Shown one piece after another: positions 61,709 through 64,000 of a stretch of 64,000 nt of DNA. Source of the stretch: Terriglobia bacterium. Lineage in GTDB: Bacteria > Acidobacteriota > Terriglobia > JAIQFV01. The notes below the pieces were generated by a model, which was not told where the DNA came from, made no database searches, and saw only the letters and a list, made by a program, of their open reading frames with translations. The translations under genes and the position numbers were made by a program. The stretch spans positions 1-64,000 of the forward strand of contig JAIQFV010000005.1 of assembly GCA_020073085.1 (NCBI GenBank), given 5' to 3'. How positions within the stretch are numbered: position 1 is the stretch's first letter; each line of letters begins with the position of its first letter.

Positions 61709-64000
61709 TTGAATGTCAAGCAATCCTCGGGACTAGACGGCGGGCGCGTCGTTTGTTTTCCTGCCCTTCTGCATCATTCCTCCTGGTTGAATCGTGCGGT
61801 CGTCCTTCTTGTGTGCCTGCTTTCCCTTCCCGTTGTTGGATGGGGTCCGGGAAGTTGGGCCGCCCCGTCACCCCAATCCGAATCATTAGAGACCCTGGCC
61901 AAACAACTGGCGGCAACAGGGGCTCCCTCGGTGGCGCACCAGCTCGCCCTGATCTCCCAGCAGTCAGAAGATCCTGAGGCTGCGGCGCTAGCTTCCTTTG
62001 TCCTGGGTTATTCTGCATACCAGAACGGCGATTTCAAAGCAGCGGCCGGGTTCTTTGCCCATCCCAATCTTAACAATCTCATTATTGCAGATTATTCCGT
62101 ACTATTCCTGGCGCGGAGTCAGCATCGACTGAAGTCTTATGCCGCCGCCATCACCACACTTGAGAATTTTTCGAGCCGATTTCAAACCAGCCGTTTGGTG
62201 ATCGATGCCAACATCGAACGCTGTCAGGTTTGGAATGAGAATGGCGAGTCTGGTCGTTGCGTTCAGCTGCTGCAGTCGCTTCCTAATCTGGAGACTACGC
62301 CTCGGCTCATGCTTGTCTTGGCCCAAGCACATGATTCGGGCTCAAACTGGAGTGCAGAAGCCGGCCTCTTGCAACGAATCGCCTATGAGTATCCATTGAG
62401 TCCGGAAGCTCCGCAAGCCAGGGACATGCTCCAAACCCTTCGCCGCCTTCACGCGACGTCGGTTGCTATGCCCTTGGCGGCCGCCGTGTTGGCTCGGGCA
62501 GAGACTTTTTATGGTCAGAAGCGATATAAAGAGTCCCTCTCTGACTATCAGAGTCTCCTCATTTCCGGAAAGAAATCAAGCCAGCGCTTGTCAACAGAAG
62601 AGCGGGCCTACCTTGGGTTGAAAATAGGCGAGTGCCTGTTGCGTCTCGGACGCCTTCGAGAAGCTGGAAATGCGGTGGCCAAGGCGACTCCGCTGGCGGG
62701 GGAGAAAGAGGCCGAACGACAATATACCGCGGCGGAGCTAAAAAGAAAGAAATCGGCACGATCCTCGGAGGACTTTGAACGAGCCGTCATTCAGCTTGAA
62801 GAAAAGTTTCCCTCCAGCCCTTGGACAGAGGCGGGCATCTTCTCGCTGGGGAATTACTTCCTCGTTCATCATGACCGTCCCCGCGCCACAGTCGAGTTTG
62901 AGAAGATTGTCCAGCGATTTCCCAAGGGCAGAAATGCTTCGGAGTGCCTCTTCCGGGTGGCCTGGAGTGCCTACTTGAGACGAGACTATCCCGCTGCGCA
63001 GGCGGCCTTCAAGAGTTTTGTGGGGCTTTATCCGGATTCCAGCCGGGCGGGTCCGGCCCTTTATTGGATAGGACGAATCGCCGAGATGTCGAATCCCCAG
63101 GAAGCTGCAGGCTATCTGGCTGAGGTGAGCCGGGCATTTGGGGAAAATGTCTATGCTCAATCGGCTCGCGGGCGGCTGTCCAAATTGCGCCTCCGTGAAG
63201 ACGAGGAAAAACTGGAACCGGCGCTACCTAATCTCAAGCCAAAGATTTCCCTGGAGGACCCTGCGCCAGCGGAGATGGCGACAAGCGATTCCTTGAAGCG
63301 TGCCGATGTATTCAGGAAGCTCTCTCTGCTGGACCTGGCGGCCCGGGAACTGCGCACCCTTCTTGACCGAACCCGCTCGGTCGAAGCCACCAAGGAACTT
63401 GCCGGAATTTATTTGACTCGTCAGAACTATGGCGCCGCCATGGCGACGGTGAGACAGGCCTTCCCCGAATACTACCGGGCTTCACTGGACCAGCTGCCCG
63501 TGGAGTTGTGGCAAGCGCTCTTCCCGCTGCCTTATTGGTCCACCATCCGTGCCGAAGCACAACGGAAAGGCGTGGATCCCTATCTCGTGGCAGCACTCAT
63601 CCGGCAGGAGTCAGCGTTCGATACGGATGCTAAATCCCATGCAAATGCGCAGGGGTTAATGCAGTTGTTGCCGCGGGAGGCGCGAAGATATGCAAAGAAG
63701 GAGAAGCTCTCTCGTTGGCGCCCTAAAAACATCTACACTCCCGAAATCAATATCCGGTTGGGTGTGGCCTATCTGGTAGACACCCTGCACCGTTTCAACG
63801 GGAGATTAGAGCTGGCACTGGCCGCTTACAATGCGGGCGATGACCGGGTGATCGCTTGGACGCAGGAACAGTCAATGGCGGGAATGGCAGAAGATCCCAT
63901 GGAGTTCATTGAGAGTATTCCGTTTACTGAGACCCGGGATTATGTTCAAATCCTCCTGCGCAATCTCAATTATTACAAAAAAATCTATCCCCAGAACGGG
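61709..64000 (+). CDS. Slt70-like soluble lytic transglycosylase (partial at window end)
   Basis: An open frame of 764 codons that runs to the end of the window without a stop, so the 3' end is missing. A hydrophobic signal (RAVVLLVCLLSLPVVGWG) lies about 35 residues in. The next 550 residues are alpha-helical TPR/superhelix sequence (for example AEAPQARDMLQTLRRLHATSV, ARAETFYGQKRYKESLSDYQSLL). The SLT catalytic domain starts near residue 615: GVDPYLVAALIRQESAFD with catalytic Glu, AQGLMQLLP, IRLGVAYL and LALAAYNAGDDRVI. It cleaves peptidoglycan glycosidic bonds in the periplasm. The start is uncertain: TTG 61709 is used, but GTG and other starts downstream are possible; no strong ribosome site was seen. 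Confidence 0.85.
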   Translation, partial: MNVKQSSGLDGGRVVCFPALLHHSSWLNRAVVLLVCLLSLPVVGWGPGSWAAPSPQSESLETLAKQLAATGAPSVAHQLALISQQSEDPEAAALASFVLGYSAYQNGDFKAAAGFFAHPNLNNLIIADYSVLFLARSQHRLKSYAAAITTLENFSSRFQTSRLVIDANIERCQVWNENGESGRCVQLLQSLPNLETTPRLMLVLAQAHDSGSNWSAEAGLLQRIAYEYPLSPEAPQARDMLQTLRRLHATSVAMPLAAAVLARAETFYGQKRYKESLSDYQSLLISGKKSSQRLSTEERAYLGLKIGECLLRLGRLREAGNAVAKATPLAGEKEAERQYTAAELKRKKSARSSEDFERAVIQLEEKFPSSPWTEAGIFSLGNYFLVHHDRPRATVEFEKIVQRFPKGRNASECLFRVAWSAYLRRDYPAAQAAFKSFVGLYPDSSRAGPALYWIGRIAEMSNPQEAAGYLAEVSRAFGENVYAQSARGRLSKLRLREDEEKLEPALPNLKPKISLEDPAPAEMATSDSLKRADVFRKLSLLDLAARELRTLLDRTRSVEATKELAGIYLTRQNYGAAMATVRQAFPEYYRASLDQLPVELWQALFPLPYWSTIRAEAQRKGVDPYLVAALIRQESAFDTDAKSHANAQGLMQLLPREARRYAKKEKLSRWRPKNIYTPEINIRLGVAYLVDTLHRFNGRLELALAAYNAGDDRVIAWTQEQSMAGMAEDPMEFIESIPFTETRDYVQILLRNLNYYKKIYPQNG

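Noticed and set aside
47190-64000. In-frame UGA selenoprotein genes near selC
   Set aside because: No gene here shows an internal TGA with a downstream hairpin, and all reading frames seen are complete without readthrough.

Overview
The window reads as chromosomal DNA of a diderm bacterium, most likely an acidobacterium or close relative. This is inferred from gene content: a sortilin/VPS10-type beta-propeller protein, an S9 peptidase, a UPF0182 protein, an acidobacterial-style anti-sigma-like helical protein, an Mla lipid-transport operon (which needs an outer membrane) and many short text-like DNA repeats. No rRNA, plasmid, phage, CRISPR array or intact insertion sequence was seen. One tRNA is present, for selenocysteine.

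Layout. 0.1-5.9 kb: a small membrane protein, two minisatellite arrays, a DUF4097-like lipoprotein, a site-2 protease with CBS domains, a class IV aminotransferase and a secreted lytic transglycosylase behind a long leader. 6-9 kb: a ROK sugar kinase and a fused E1 alpha/beta 2-oxoacid dehydrogenase. 9.8-16.4 kb: aldo/keto reductase, UPF0182, Sir2 deacylase, and an arrestin-like plus DUF3592 pair. 16.7-21.2 kb: an SPFH protein coupled to a ribbon-helix-helix protein behind a promoter with symmetric operator repeats, then an HTH-Mop regulator and modABC for molybdate. 21.4-32.3 kb: a spermidine-synthase-like membrane protein, HbpS/GlcG-like protein, S9 peptidase, anti-sigma-like protein, a two-gene ATP-grasp and flavin-monooxygenase operon behind an attenuator, a putative metallopeptidase and a dienoyl-CoA-reductase-like SDR. 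32.4-47.2 kb: a 2001-residue alpha-2-macroglobulin, a four-helix-bundle protein, an alpha/beta hydrolase, NDH-2, a secreted helical-repeat protein and the 1110-residue sortilin-like protein. 47.5 kb: selC. 47.7-49.4 kb: Pit phosphate transporter and its DUF47 partner. 49.6-56.0 kb: a 2-oxoacid dehydrogenase operon in the order lpd, E1 alpha, small coiled-coil protein, E1 beta, E2, lipA. 56.1-64.0 kb: a CopG-type regulator with palindromic operators, divergent from mlaEFD, a coiled-coil/GAF protein and a Slt70-like transglycosylase cut by the window end.

How genes work together. The 49.6-56.0 kb operon makes all parts of a lipoate-dependent dehydrogenase complex plus the enzyme that synthesises its cofactor; the fused E1 at 7-9 kb could share the E2/E3. 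modABC and its Mop-domain regulator supply molybdate; together with selC this would fit molybdo-selenoenzymes elsewhere in the genome, though none is in the window. mlaEFD moves phospholipids across the envelope, with a GAF/coiled-coil protein and a murein hydrolase following on the same strand.

Most worth a second look: the attenuator-controlled ATP-grasp/LLM pair, the operators of two ribbon-helix-helix regulators, the text-like repeat family that has entered a coding sequence, the stand-alone selC, and short upstream ORFs before the first transglycosylase and mlaE.
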